From: Deltaproteobacteria bacterium
GTDB taxonomy: Bacteria > Desulfobacterota > Desulfobacteria > Desulfobacterales > Desulfatirhabdiaceae
Direction: 5' to 3'
DNA length: 51,878 nt
NCBI GenBank assembly: GCA_016219185.1
Contig: JACRBZ010000099.1
Location: 1 to 51,878 of the forward strand
Below are positions 40,070 through 50,108 of the stretch, in pieces (position 1 is the stretch's first letter; each line of letters opens with the position of its first letter). The notes under the pieces were generated by a model. It saw only the letters and a list, made by a program, of their open reading frames with translations, was not told the DNA's origin and did no database searches. The translations under genes and the position numbers were made by a program.

Positions 40070-42418
40070 ATGCCAGAAGAGCAACCACCTACGGAAACCA
40101 TTGCCGAAAATAAATTAGAGCTTCTTCCCATTTTGCCGTTATTTGATGCAGCCCTCTTCCCGAAAATGATATTGCCCCTTGTGGTGATGCAGGGGGAATC
40201 GATCAAGCTGGTTGATGAAGCAATGGCCAGTGATCGCCTGATCGGGCTGGTGGTTTCTAAAAAAATCGCCAAAGAAGGTGCAACTCCGGAAGAAGATCTG
40301 TACACGGTAGGAACCAGCGCCCTGATTTTAAAAATGGCCAAAACGCAGGACAATCGCGCCCAGCTTCTGGTTCAGGGACTCAGTCGCTTCAAGATCCTGG
40401 AATTCATGGACAGCAAACCTTACCTGCAGGCCAAGGTTGAGATGATTCCCGAAACGGAAATCAAGGATACGGAAACAGAAGCACTGATGGCCAATATCGT
40501 CAACCTTTTTGCCCGGATCGCCGAACTTTCTCCCGGACTGCCGCCCGAAATCGGAACCATGGCAAAGTCCATTGCGGATCCGGGGACCCTGGCCGACATG
40601 ATCGCCTCGACCATCAATTCCACGCCGGATGAAAAACAAAAAATTCTGGAGTTGATCGATATCAACGACCGGCTTAAAGAAGTCACGCGAATGGCCAACC
40701 ATCAACTGGAAATTCTGGAACTCGGCAACAAGATTCAGACCCAGGTCAAGGGAGACATTGATAAAAGCCAGCGCGAATATTACCTGCGTCAGCAGTTGAA
40801 GGCGATTCGCGAGGAACTCGGTGAAAAAGACGACTCTTCGGTCGAGCTGGATGATTACCGTAAAAAAATTGCAGAAAAAAACCTTCCGGAAGAAGCCGCA
40901 AAAGAGGCGGAACGGGAGCTGAACCGGCTTTCCCGCATGCACCCCTCATCCGCGGAATATACCGTGGCATCCACTTATCTGGACTGGCTGACCGCCCTTC
41001 CCTGGCATGACAGCACCGAGGACAACCTCGATATTAAAAAAGCCAGAAAGGTTCTGGATGAAGACCATTTTGGCCTGGAAAAAGCCAAGATCCGTATCAT
41101 CGAATATCTGGCGGTCAGAAAACTGAAACCCGATTCCAAGGGCCCGATTTTATGCCTTGCCGGCCCTCCGGGAACCGGCAAGACGTCTCTGGGAAATTCC
41201 ATAGCCAGAGCACTCGGAAGAAAGTTTCACCGCATTTCCCTGGGAGGCGTTCGGGATGAGGCGGAGATTCGCGGACATCGCCGTACGTATGTGGGCGCGC
41301 TCCCGGGTCGAATCATTCAAGGAATCCGCAGGGCGGGTTCCAATAATCCAGTGTTTATGCTGGATGAAATCGATAAGGTCGGCAGCGACTTTCGGGGCGA
41401 CCCTTCTTCCGCGCTCCTGGAGGTGCTGGATCCGGAGCAGAACTTCAGCTTTTCGGATCATTACCTGGATGTGCCTTTCGATCTGTCCAAGGTCATGTTC
41501 ATTACCACGGCCAATGTGCTGGATACCATTCCGCCCGCGCTGCGGGACCGAATGGAAGTCATCAATCTATTGGGTTATACGGAAGATGATAAAATCAAAA
41601 TCGCCAACCGGTATCTGATTCCCCGGCAGCGAAAAGCCCATGGGCTTAACGCGGATCAGATCATTTTTTCCGGAGGAGCGATTCGGCACATTATATCCGG
41701 CTATACCCGTGAAGCAGGTCTGAGAAACCTGGAGCGCGAAATCGCCACGATCTGCCGGGGGGTTGCCAGCAAGGTGGCAGAGGGAGAAGCCCCGGCTGCA
41801 ACCATTAATTTGAACAACATTTCCAAATTCCTGGGACCGGTCAAAATTCAGATCGAAACCCGCGCCAGGGTATCCACGCCCGGGGTGGCCATTGGTCTAG
41901 CCTGGACCCCCAATGGCGGTGATATTCTCTTTATCGAAGCAACCTCCATGAAGGGAGGTAAAAACCTGACCCTGACCGGCCAGCTTGGGGATGTCATGAA
42001 GGAATCCGCAACCGCGGCCTTGAGCTTTATCCGCTCCAATGCGGTTTCAATGGGAATCGCGGATGACTATTTTGCAAGTCACGACCTTCATATCCATATC
42101 CCGGCTGGGGCCATTCCCAAGGATGGGCCGTCCGCGGGTGTTACCATGCTGACCGCGCTGACGTCTCTTATAACCAACAAGCCGATCCGAAAAGATCTGG
42201 CCATGACCGGAGAGATCACGTTAAGGGGGCAGGTGCTGCCTGTCGGCGGGATAAAGGAAAAGGTGCTGGCTGCGCATCGGGCGGGAATCAAGACCATTAT
42301 TATGCCCAAATGGAATGAAAAAGATCTGGAAGAGATTCCCAAAAAGATTCAAAAAGACATTCAGTTTCATTTTGTTGAAAAAATGCTGGATGTTATCAAG
42401 CTGGCCCTGGAGAAATGA
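40070..42418 (+). CDS. lon: ATP-dependent protease Lon
   Basis: The protein is 782 residues from the ATG at 40070 (GGAGG eight bases upstream); the 42-codon extension to 39944 overlaps the gap after hsp20 and lacks homology. Order: N-terminal substrate domain (LPILPLFDAALFPKMILPLVV), coiled middle, AAA+ module with GPPGTGKTS near 365 and DEIDKVG, and the protease domain with catalytic S688 (DGPSAGVTM) and K731 (GGIKEKVLAAH), separated by 43 residues as in E. coli. Its stop overlaps the rlpA start (ATGA). Confidence 0.96.
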   Translation: MPEEQPPTETIAENKLELLPILPLFDAALFPKMILPLVVMQGESIKLVDEAMASDRLIGLVVSKKIAKEGATPEEDLYTVGTSALILKMAKTQDNRAQLLVQGLSRFKILEFMDSKPYLQAKVEMIPETEIKDTETEALMANIVNLFARIAELSPGLPPEIGTMAKSIADPGTLADMIASTINSTPDEKQKILELIDINDRLKEVTRMANHQLEILELGNKIQTQVKGDIDKSQREYYLRQQLKAIREELGEKDDSSVELDDYRKKIAEKNLPEEAAKEAERELNRLSRMHPSSAEYTVASTYLDWLTALPWHDSTEDNLDIKKARKVLDEDHFGLEKAKIRIIEYLAVRKLKPDSKGPILCLAGPPGTGKTSLGNSIARALGRKFHRISLGGVRDEAEIRGHRRTYVGALPGRIIQGIRRAGSNNPVFMLDEIDKVGSDFRGDPSSALLEVLDPEQNFSFSDHYLDVPFDLSKVMFITTANVLDTIPPALRDRMEVINLLGYTEDDKIKIANRYLIPRQRKAHGLNADQIIFSGGAIRHIISGYTREAGLRNLEREIATICRGVASKVAEGEAPAATINLNNISKFLGPVKIQIETRARVSTPGVAIGLAWTPNGGDILFIEATSMKGGKNLTLTGQLGDVMKESATAALSFIRSNAVSMGIADDYFASHDLHIHIPAGAIPKDGPSAGVTMLTALTSLITNKPIRKDLAMTGEITLRGQVLPVGGIKEKVLAAHRAGIKTIIMPKWNEKDLEEIPKKIQKDIQFHFVEKMLDVIKLALEK

Positions 42419-43188
42419 AACGCATCTGCTGGCTGATAATTCTGGGAGGGATTCTGATAGCGGGGGCAGGATGCACGCGCCACTCCGTATCGTCTTCCAG
42501 CCGCCCGCCCGCCTCTTCCTCCAATCGTTCGCAGTCTGCTGCGACTGCGCCGTCTTCTCCCAAGCCTTACAAGGCTCTGGGGCAGTGGTATCAGCCGCTG
42601 CCGGATGCCAGGGGGTTCAAGCAGACGGGTATCGCTTCATGGTATGGAGAGGATTTTCACGGGAAAAAAACATCCAGCGGCGAAATCTATGACATGTATG
42701 CTGAATCCGCGGCTCACAAGACCCTTCCCCTGGGAACGATCGTTCGGGTTCGAAACCTGGATAACAACCGGGAAATGGAAGTTCGCATCAATGACCGGGG
42801 GCCTTTTGTGACCGGAAGGATCATAGACCTTTCTCATGCCTGCGCCTCCAAACTCGGCGTTTTGGGGCCAGGTACCGCGCCTGTTGAACTGGTTGCCGTT
42901 GGAACAACTGCCCTGGCAGCCAGCAGCGGCGCCGGTTCGGCGGATTTTTATTATCGGGGAAATTTCACGATTCAGGTGGGGGCTTTTTCAGATCGCAGCA
43001 ATGCGGAAAAGCTGAAGATTAAACTGGATAAATCTTATCAGAATGCCCATATCCAGTCCTATGACAATGGCCGGGAAATTTTTTTCCGGGTCAGGGTTAC
43101 AAAATGTTCGAGCCTGGAGCAGGCCGTTCAAAATGAAAAGACCCTGGCTTCGGGTGGGTACGACGGGGCTTTTGCCGTGGCGGAATAA
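42415..43188 (+). CDS. rlpA: RlpA-type lipoprotein with SPOR domain
   Basis: This 257-residue outer-membrane lipoprotein has signal LIILGGILIAGAGC with the lipobox Cys at about 20, followed by a serine-rich spacer. The double-psi beta-barrel runs from TGIASWYGEDFHGKKTSSGE to INDRGPFVTGRIIDLSHACASKLG. The last 75 residues are a SPOR domain (NFTIQVGAFSDRSNAEKLKIKL) that binds denuded septal glycan. RlpA cleaves such glycan in some species. Confidence 0.92.
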   Translation: MKRICWLIILGGILIAGAGCTRHSVSSSSRPPASSSNRSQSAATAPSSPKPYKALGQWYQPLPDARGFKQTGIASWYGEDFHGKKTSSGEIYDMYAESAAHKTLPLGTIVRVRNLDNNREMEVRINDRGPFVTGRIIDLSHACASKLGVLGPGTAPVELVAVGTTALAASSGAGSADFYYRGNFTIQVGAFSDRSNAEKLKIKLDKSYQNAHIQSYDNGREIFFRVRVTKCSSLEQAVQNEKTLASGGYDGAFAVAE

Positions 43189-43221
43189 CACGGATTTCCT
43201 TATATTTTGGAGGCACCGCGG

Positions 43222-44175
43222 ATGACTATTCAAAAAGATGATGACAACTCCTGTAAAATCGAAGCCGCCTCCTTTACGCGGTATCGAAGCCGCATTCCGG
43301 AGCTGGCGGATTCCCTGATTAGCAGTTGCCAAGACCGGGAATGCTTTACCCACATCGATTACGATCCCATTCCTTCCGAAGGATATGTGGTGGATATCAT
43401 CGATAAGCTTCGGGAAATTCTTTTTCCGGGGTATTTCAGCCGGGAAAAAATTGATCCGGTCAGTCTCAAGTATACCATGGGACAGGCGGTGACGGCATTG
43501 TTTGATATGCTGTCGGAGCAGATCACCCATAGCATCCGGCACGATTGCTTCCGGTATGACCTTTCCTGCAGTGATTGCGGCGACCGGGGGAATGAAATCG
43601 CACTGTCCGTGCTGGAGTCCATTCCTTCGATACGCAAAATTCTGGCGACCGATATTCGGGCAGCGTATGAAGGGGATCCCGCGGCCAAAAGCCATGATGA
43701 AATTATTTTCAGCTATCCTGGGATATATGCCATCAGCGTCTATCGGGTCGCGCACAGGCTTTTTGATTTAAACGTTCCGCTGCTTCCCCGAATCATGACC
43801 GAACATGCCCACAGTATCACGGGAATCGATATTCATCCGGGAGCAAAAATCGGCGAAAGTTTTGTCATCGATCATGGCACCGGGGTTGTGATCGGCGAAA
43901 CAACCGTGATCGGAAACAATGTCCGAATTTATCAGGGCGTAACACTTGGAGCGTTATCCCTTCCGAAAAATGCCGGAGAAAAACTGAGGGGGAAAAAACG
44001 TCATCCCAGTATCGCCGATGACGTCATTATTTATTCGGGGGCAACCATTCTGGGAGGCGATACCGTGATCGGGGAACGATCTGTCATCGGCGGCAATGTC
44101 TGGATTACGGAATCCGTCCCGCCCGACACGACGGTCATGATGGAGTCCCCCAGGCTGATTTACAAACACCCGTAA
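43222..44175 (+). CDS. cysE: Serine O-acetyltransferase
   Basis: The protein is 317 residues from the ATG at 43222, eight bases after GGAGG; the TTG at 43207 would include that site. It makes O-acetylserine for cysteine synthesis. The C-terminal left-handed beta helix shows hexapeptide repeats: GIDIHPGAKIGESFVIDHGTGVVIGETTVIGNNVRIYQGVTLGA, then KRHPSIADDVIIYSGATILGG. The long N-terminal helical part is of the EpsC/SAT type found in anaerobes. Confidence 0.92.
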   Translation: MTIQKDDDNSCKIEAASFTRYRSRIPELADSLISSCQDRECFTHIDYDPIPSEGYVVDIIDKLREILFPGYFSREKIDPVSLKYTMGQAVTALFDMLSEQITHSIRHDCFRYDLSCSDCGDRGNEIALSVLESIPSIRKILATDIRAAYEGDPAAKSHDEIIFSYPGIYAISVYRVAHRLFDLNVPLLPRIMTEHAHSITGIDIHPGAKIGESFVIDHGTGVVIGETTVIGNNVRIYQGVTLGALSLPKNAGEKLRGKKRHPSIADDVIIYSGATILGGDTVIGERSVIGGNVWITESVPPDTTVMMESPRLIYKHP

Positions 44176-44224
44176 CCCGTCGAGACATCAAGACCAGCCG
44201 GCGCTTCGAAGCGTAAATAACGTT

Positions 44225-45436
44225 TTACACGGTCAGGGCGTCGGCCCACTGAATGGCGGCCAGATATTTTTCCGGAAGAATTTCTTCGGAAATGCCCAGG
44301 TATTGGACCATTTCATCGACTTTGTACCAGTTCCCGGCCTCATATTGAACAGCCAGGGACAGAACGCCTGCGTAATTCCCTTCCCCCTGAATCAGTGCGT
44401 CTTTAATGACGTCTGAAAGGGGAAGTTTTTCCAGAAGGTGCTCCATCGTATCATCCAGAAGCGCATCGATCAGGGAAAAAAGACCGAGAGTGAACAGTTC
44501 TGGAGCCTTTCCGGACAATCCGCAGTGAGGAGAGGCCAGTTCGCAGAATCTGCCCCGGATACTGGACTGCCGGATTAATTCGTCTGTTTTGTCCGACCCC
44601 AGAGTCGTTAATGTTATCACGGATACAAATCGGGTCAGTTGTTCCAGACCCAGAAGAATCAAGGCATGTTTGATCGATTTTATCTTTGCTCCGCGACAGA
44701 AAAAAGCAGAATTCAGATAGTTAAGCAGTTTAATGGAAATTCCCACATCCCGGGAAATGACTTTTTCCAGATCCGTCATGGTAATATTCGGATCTCTCGC
44801 CTGCGCCATGATAATCAGCAGATTCAATTTGCTGCTGGGAACCTGGCGGGATCTGACGATTTGCGGCCTGCAAAAAAAATATCCCTGAAAATACATGAAA
44901 CCCAGTTTGGAAGCCATTTTGTAAGTTAACCGGGTTTCGACTTTCTCGGCAATCAATTCTATCGGATACTTCCGTAACGTTCTGGTAATGTAACCCATAT
45001 CTGAGATTGCGGTTTTCTGGAAATCAATTTTCACGTATTGAACCAGATCCAGCAGCGGATCCCACTTCGGATGGTATTCAAAGTCATCCAGCGCCAGAGC
45101 GTATCCGTTGCCGCGAATGTCCAGGCACGCTAATTGCATTTCGATATCGGGCCTGATATTTTCAAGAATTTCGACCACGAAGTTTTCTTTGGGAAAGGCA
45201 AGGGGAAGCTTTTGGAGCAGCAGATTCTGGGTAAAATTGATGAAGCATTTTTTTCGATGGGTCAGGGTGCCTAATCCGATGGAGAGAAATGAATGGGAAA
45301 GAAGCTCCCTTGTGGCGGCATCTCCGTCGGGATGGTTCATTGCATTGCTGATTCCGTCTCTGAACAAAAGTTCATAGGCAACACAACGAAGGTTTCTGTC
45401 GAATATGGGTTGTCTGGCGACAAAAATATCCATCAT
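44225..45436 (-). CDS. EAL-HDOD signalling protein
   Basis: The protein is 403 residues from the ATG at 45436 (MMDIFVARQPIFDRNLRCVAYELLFR). The N-terminal EAL-type domain is degenerate: the EAL triad reads EIL (VVEILENIRP), although LALDDF and YVKIDFQ remain, so c-di-GMP hydrolysis is doubtful. From about 195 comes an HDOD domain (SSKLNLLIIMAQ, ISIKLLNYLNSAFF, IKHALILLGLEQLTRFV). Such YuxH/CdgJ-like proteins regulate motility or virulence by protein contacts. Confidence 0.87.
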   Translation of the reverse strand: MMDIFVARQPIFDRNLRCVAYELLFRDGISNAMNHPDGDAATRELLSHSFLSIGLGTLTHRKKCFINFTQNLLLQKLPLAFPKENFVVEILENIRPDIEMQLACLDIRGNGYALALDDFEYHPKWDPLLDLVQYVKIDFQKTAISDMGYITRTLRKYPIELIAEKVETRLTYKMASKLGFMYFQGYFFCRPQIVRSRQVPSSKLNLLIIMAQARDPNITMTDLEKVISRDVGISIKLLNYLNSAFFCRGAKIKSIKHALILLGLEQLTRFVSVITLTTLGSDKTDELIRQSSIRGRFCELASPHCGLSGKAPELFTLGLFSLIDALLDDTMEHLLEKLPLSDVIKDALIQGEGNYAGVLSLAVQYEAGNWYKVDEMVQYLGISEEILPEKYLAAIQWADALTV

Positions 45437-45840
45437 GTATCCTGTGAATTCGAAACAGAGCACGGCTCTTCAGTCAAATATCTCATTGATGTCCATCATT
45501 ATGATAGGGAGTGCCCAAAAATCAATACATTTTTTTATACGTATCGCATGAATTTTTATATTATTATAATTGATTGAAATAATTGTTTTTTTTATCTTTA
45601 TTGTTTCTGTCCGGAGTAGCGATGGCAGTTGAAATTGCAGGCGTATCATCCATTCCTTCAACAATATGTCGATGAAGACTTGCGTCGTGAGGATCACGGG
45701 TCGGGCAGCGTCGATTCGGCCGGATTGGACCCGGATGCCGACGGAATCACCTTTTACATTGACAAGACCGGAAAAGTATTGATAGCTACATTCACAGAAA
45801 TACTTCTGGAAGTTCCCGTTTATTGAAAAGAAGCCATATC
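45437..45840. other. AT-rich gap upstream of rlmD
   Basis: The left part (45437-45605) is very AT-rich and should hold the promoter of the EAL-HDOD gene. The right part contains the small unresolved reading frames described separately. No hairpin of note was seen. Confidence 0.4.
45622..45826 (+). pseudogene. Unresolved small gene, possibly frameshifted
   Basis: An ATG at 45622 has GGAG well placed upstream and starts MAVEIAGVSSIPSTICR but stops after 17 codons. A second frame from 45629 remains open for 65 codons and ends GLDPDADGITFYIDKTGKVLIATFTEILLEVPVY. A frameshift could join them into one small protein. I recognise no family and the call is tentative. Confidence 0.25.
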
Positions 45841-47229
45841 ATGAGTATTCAAAAAGGTCAGTTGCTTGAAGTTGACATATCCGACGTCGCTTATGGCGGC
45901 AAGGGTGTTGTTCATATCGAAGGTTTTGCTGTTTTTGTGGATCAGGCGGTTCCCGGAGACAGGGTGCGTATCGCCATTACCCGAAAAAAGAAAAATTATG
46001 CTGAAGCCCGTGTGGTGTCGCTCCTTCAGCCGTCTACGGACCGGGTCTCAGCGCCCTGTCCCCACAGCGGTGTTTGCGGGGGATGCAAATGGCAGTTTCT
46101 GGATTACGACCGGCAACTGGCGTATAAACGGCAGCATGTTGCGGAATCGCTGGCGCATATCGGATTGATAAAAGAGGCAACGGTCCATCCGACCCTTCCT
46201 TCCGAATTGTGCTTCGGGTATCGCAATAAAGTGGAATTCACCTGTTCGGACAGCCGGTGGCGTTTGCCGGAGGAAATGGAAAACCATGATGTAAGCAGTT
46301 GTTTCGCCCTGGGATTCCATGTGCCGGGCGTGTTTCACAAAGTTCTGGATATCGCATCCTGTCTGTTGCAGCCGGACATGGGAAATCGGATATTGGGCGA
46401 TGTGCGCCGGTACATTCAATCATCGGAATTGCCGATGTACTGCCCCCGGACCCACAAGGGATTCTGGCGGTTTGTCATGCTTCGGCATTCCGTGGCCCAT
46501 GACCACTGGATGGTGAATATCATCACCGCCGCGGAGAACCGCAGGGCCGTGCAGCCCCTTGCGGATCTGTTGAACAACAACTATCCGCAAATCATCTCCG
46601 TGGTCAACAACATTACCGCGAAAAAGGCTGCGATATCCGCGGGGGAATCTGAAATCCAACTTTTCGGAAGTGCGCATCTGACCGATCGCATCTGCGGGTT
46701 TGAATTTGACATATCCGCCAATTCGTTCTTTCAGACCAACAGCAGGGGAGCGGAAACCCTGTACCGTACGGTGATGGCTTATGCCGGACTGACCGGGAAT
46801 GAAACGGTTTTTGATCTGTATTGCGGCACCGGCACTATTGCCATCTGCCTTTCGAAAGCGGCCCGAAGGGTTATCGGATTTGAAATCGTCGATGCCGCTG
46901 TATCCAATGCGGAAAAGAACTGTCTGAAAAACGGCATCTCAAACTGCGCGTTTTACCGGGGAGATATCAAGGACCGTCTGTCCGAGGCGTTGCATAAGCC
47001 CGATGTCATGATCATCGACCCTCCACGCGACGGTATGCACAAAAGCGTGGTGCAGCAGGTTCTGAATATGCTTCCCGAGCGGATCGTCTATGTATCCTGC
47101 AATCCGGCGACGCTGGCCAGGGATCTGGGGCTGATGAAAGATGCCTACCAGGTTATCGAGGTGCAGCCGGTGGATATGTTTCCCCATACATTTCACATTG
47201 AGTCGGTTGCCCGCCTTCAAAAGCGGTGA
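45841..47229 (+). CDS. rlmD: 23S rRNA (uracil-1939-C5)-methyltransferase RlmD/TrmA family
   Basis: The protein is 462 residues from the ATG at 45841. The N-terminal TRAM domain (GQLLEVDISDVAYGGKGVVHIEGFAVFVDQAVPGDRV) is followed by the Fe-S cysteines CPHSGVCGGCKWQ. SAM-binding motifs are FDLYCGTGTIAICLS and IDPPRDGMH, and the catalytic Cys is in IVYVSCNPATLARDL. The family covers RlmD, RlmCD and TrmA; the TRAM domain and Fe-S site favour an RlmD-type 23S rRNA target. Confidence 0.88.
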   Translation: MSIQKGQLLEVDISDVAYGGKGVVHIEGFAVFVDQAVPGDRVRIAITRKKKNYAEARVVSLLQPSTDRVSAPCPHSGVCGGCKWQFLDYDRQLAYKRQHVAESLAHIGLIKEATVHPTLPSELCFGYRNKVEFTCSDSRWRLPEEMENHDVSSCFALGFHVPGVFHKVLDIASCLLQPDMGNRILGDVRRYIQSSELPMYCPRTHKGFWRFVMLRHSVAHDHWMVNIITAAENRRAVQPLADLLNNNYPQIISVVNNITAKKAAISAGESEIQLFGSAHLTDRICGFEFDISANSFFQTNSRGAETLYRTVMAYAGLTGNETVFDLYCGTGTIAICLSKAARRVIGFEIVDAAVSNAEKNCLKNGISNCAFYRGDIKDRLSEALHKPDVMIIDPPRDGMHKSVVQQVLNMLPERIVYVSCNPATLARDLGLMKDAYQVIEVQPVDMFPHTFHIESVARLQKR

Positions 47230-47277
47230 TCAGGTGATTTTTCGAGTCATGAACCATTGCGTGTCGAAAATGGAGGC

Positions 47278-47841
47278 ATGTTGCTGAAGCAGGTTGTTTT
47301 TCTGGACCGGGACGGGGTCATCAATCAGGATTCTTCGGATTACATTAAAAGCTGGGAGGAATTCATCTTTCTTCCAAACAGTCTGGAGGCCTTGAAAATG
47401 CTTACCCGGAAAGGCTGCACGCTTATTGTGATCACCAACCAGTCCATCATCCACCGCAAGTGGGTATTGCCGGAAGTGTTGGAGGACATGCATCGGCGGC
47501 TGAAATCCGTGGTGGCATCCCACGGCGGCAAAATCACCGATATATTTTTCTGCCCCCATACGCCGGAACAAGGATGTTCCTGCAGGAAACCCAAACCCGG
47601 ACTGATTCTGCAGGCCTGCCAAAAATATGCCATTGATCTTTCCGATGCCATCATGGTGGGCGACAGCGCCAAGGATATTCTGTGCGGAATGGCTGCGGGC
47701 TGTGGCAGAACGATTCTGGTTCAGACCGCCAATGCTCCGATTGGGGGCGTCTCGGTTCGGGATGCCCTGGCCCTGGATAACGTCTACCCGACCGCGGTGG
47801 TGGCCGATTTGATGGAAGCCGCGCGCTGGATCATTTCATGA
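47278..47841 (+). CDS. gmhB: D-glycero-D-manno-heptose-1,7-bisphosphate 7-phosphatase
   Basis: The protein is 187 residues from the ATG at 47278; the TTG next to it at 47281 has the better spacing to GGAGG. This HAD-type phosphatase acts in LPS heptose synthesis: VVFLDRDGVINQDSSDYI, ITNQS, zinc loop CPHTPEQGCSCRKPKPG and MVGDSAKDI. The presence of heptose synthesis fits a Gram-negative cell. Its stop overlaps the recD2 start (47838-47841). Confidence 0.9.
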   Translation: MLLKQVVFLDRDGVINQDSSDYIKSWEEFIFLPNSLEALKMLTRKGCTLIVITNQSIIHRKWVLPEVLEDMHRRLKSVVASHGGKITDIFFCPHTPEQGCSCRKPKPGLILQACQKYAIDLSDAIMVGDSAKDILCGMAAGCGRTILVQTANAPIGGVSVRDALALDNVYPTAVVADLMEAARWIIS

Positions 47842-50066
47842 ATGCTTCAGGATCCCTGACCGCTCTGGAAGGCTGCCTGGATCGCGTTACATTTTATAAT
47901 CCGGAAAATCATTATACCATTGCAAAATTTCGTCCCAGAGGCGCCCAAAACGCGATTACGGTTGTCGGATTCATGCCGGAGCCCACTGCCGGAGAATTTC
48001 TGAAGCTGGACGGCATCTGGGAAACGCATGCCCGCTACGGGCAGCAGCTCAAAATTATCCGTTTTGAAGTGCTGCTCCCGGCAACGACTGATGGCATCCG
48101 AAAATACCTGAAGTCCGGAGTGATCAAGGGACTGGGAGCCAAAACCATTTCCCGGCTGATCCGCCATTTCGGGGATCAGACCCTGGTGGTTATCGAATCC
48201 GCGCCTGAAAAACTGATTGATGTCAAGGGCATCGGCAAAGCCACTGCAAAACAGATCGCAGAATCCTGGAAGTCGCACCACGCGGTTCGCTGTCTGATGA
48301 TTTTTCTCCAGAACCATGGCATTTCACTGGCTTACAGCGGCCGTATTTTCAAAGAATATGGTCCGTCCGCTGTCGATATCCTCAAAGACCGCCCTTATCA
48401 GATCGCCTGCGATATTCCGGGAATCGGTTTTTATATCGCCGACCGGATTGCGCAGCACCAGGGCGCCCATTCCGACGATCCGCAGAGAATCCGGGCCTGT
48501 ATTTTGTATCTGCTGGAACAGGCGGCTGCTGACGGTCATATGTTCATGACGGGTCACGAAACCCGGCGAAAATGTGCCAGGCTGTTTGATATTGATGCTG
48601 AATCGGCATCCGCTGCCCTGCGCGCGCTCTCCGATGAAGGACAGGTGGTGCAGGAAGCCATGAATGTCCATGGCAGCGATGATGGTTGCGATCATAATTG
48701 TGATCAGGCGCTTTACCTTTCGGGGCTCCATCGGATGGAAACCGGTATTGCCCGTCGGCTAAAGGCGTTTTTATCGGTTCCGGTGAAACCCCCGGATATC
48801 AATCAGGAGCAGATGACCCGGGAAATTCTGACGCGTCTGGCCATACAGCTTTCCGCAGAGCAGCAGGCCGTGCTGGAGGAGATTCTCCTGCATCACATCG
48901 CAATCATCACCGGGGGGCCGGGAACCGGAAAGACCACCCTGATCCGTTCCATAGCCGCGATATGCGATCGGCTGCGGCAGAAAACCATCCTTTCCGCACC
49001 GACGGGTCGTGCGGCCAGACGGCTTTCCGAGGTGGCCCGGAAAAAAGCCTCAACCCTGCATAAACTTCTGGGGTATAATCTGGAACAGAATGATTTTGAA
49101 AAAGATGAAGACGATCCCCTGGATGTAGACGTCATGATTGTGGACGAAGCCTCGATGATGGATGCCCAGCTCATGTTTCATCTGCTGAAGGCTGTCCCCG
49201 TGACCGCCACCCTGATCCTGGTCGGGGATGTGTTTCAGCTCCCTTCTGTCGGACCCGGAAACATTCTTTCAGACCTGATTCAATCCGGGGCCATCCGGAC
49301 ATTCGAACTGAAAGAGATCTTCCGTCAGGCTGAAAAAAGCCCCATCGTCGTAAACGCCCACCGGGTCAGACAGGGCAATCTTCCGATTCTGGAAAAGGAC
49401 CGGAACTCGGAATGCCTTTCAGAGTTTTATTTTATTGAGCAGTATCAGCCTGAAACGGTTGTGAAAACGATTGTCGAGCTGTGCAGCCGAAAAATCCCGG
49501 AGCGTTTCGGATTGGATCCGGTCAGGGACATTCAGGTGCTGACCCCCATGCACAAGGGGATGGTGGGAACCATTCAGCTCAACCAGGTGCTTCAGCAAGC
49601 TTTGAATCCCCAATCTTCTCCCGGGGCCGGAATCCAGTTCAGGCCGGGAGACAAGGTCATGCATCTGAAGAATAATTATGCCAAGGAAGTGTTTAACGGA
49701 GACATCGGCGTCATTTCAGAAATAGACCAATCTCCAGAATGGTCAAAGAGACGACTTTCGGTGAATTATGACGAGAGGCTGGTGGATTATGAAAACGAGG
49801 AACTCGAGGACCTGATCCTGGCCTATGCCATTTCCGTCCATAAATCCCAGGGGTCGGAATATCCGGCAGTCGTGATTCCGCTGATGCCCCAGCACCATCC
49901 GCTGCTTCAGCGAAATCTCTTGTATACGGCCATCACGCGAGGAAAAAAACTGGTCATTATCGTTGGAACCCGGCAGGCCCTGGATACGGCCATCAAGAAC
50001 GATAAGCCGAGAAATCGCCTTTCGCTTCTGGATCAGCGACTGAAAAATGGCGCGAATCATTCATGA
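47838..50066 (+). CDS. recD2: RecD2-type SF1B DNA helicase
   Basis: In this 742-residue protein, the N-terminal OB-like part (CLDRVTFYNPENHYTIAKF) and tandem helix-hairpin-helix regions (GVIKGLGAKTISRLIRHFG; DVKGIGKATAKQIAESW; IPGIGFYIADRIA) mark RecD2 rather than RecBCD RecD. Walker A is GGPGTGKTT near residue 360, then VDEASMMD, LVGDVFQLPSVGPGN, and the C-terminal AYAISVHKSQGSEYPAVVIP and YTAITRGKK. It is a 5'-3' helicase in repair and replication stress. Confidence 0.95.
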   Translation: MNASGSLTALEGCLDRVTFYNPENHYTIAKFRPRGAQNAITVVGFMPEPTAGEFLKLDGIWETHARYGQQLKIIRFEVLLPATTDGIRKYLKSGVIKGLGAKTISRLIRHFGDQTLVVIESAPEKLIDVKGIGKATAKQIAESWKSHHAVRCLMIFLQNHGISLAYSGRIFKEYGPSAVDILKDRPYQIACDIPGIGFYIADRIAQHQGAHSDDPQRIRACILYLLEQAAADGHMFMTGHETRRKCARLFDIDAESASAALRALSDEGQVVQEAMNVHGSDDGCDHNCDQALYLSGLHRMETGIARRLKAFLSVPVKPPDINQEQMTREILTRLAIQLSAEQQAVLEEILLHHIAIITGGPGTGKTTLIRSIAAICDRLRQKTILSAPTGRAARRLSEVARKKASTLHKLLGYNLEQNDFEKDEDDPLDVDVMIVDEASMMDAQLMFHLLKAVPVTATLILVGDVFQLPSVGPGNILSDLIQSGAIRTFELKEIFRQAEKSPIVVNAHRVRQGNLPILEKDRNSECLSEFYFIEQYQPETVVKTIVELCSRKIPERFGLDPVRDIQVLTPMHKGMVGTIQLNQVLQQALNPQSSPGAGIQFRPGDKVMHLKNNYAKEVFNGDIGVISEIDQSPEWSKRRLSVNYDERLVDYENEELEDLILAYAISVHKSQGSEYPAVVIPLMPQHHPLLQRNLLYTAITRGKKLVIIVGTRQALDTAIKNDKPRNRLSLLDQRLKNGANHS

Positions 50067-50108
50067 CAACAATCCTATATTACTGAAAGGTCCGATAACC
50101 GATTCCCC

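Noticed and set aside
44200..44216. CGCTTCGAAGCG hairpin between cysE and the EAL-HDOD gene
   Set aside because: The stem has almost no loop and no U tract on either strand, so it cannot be supported as a terminator.
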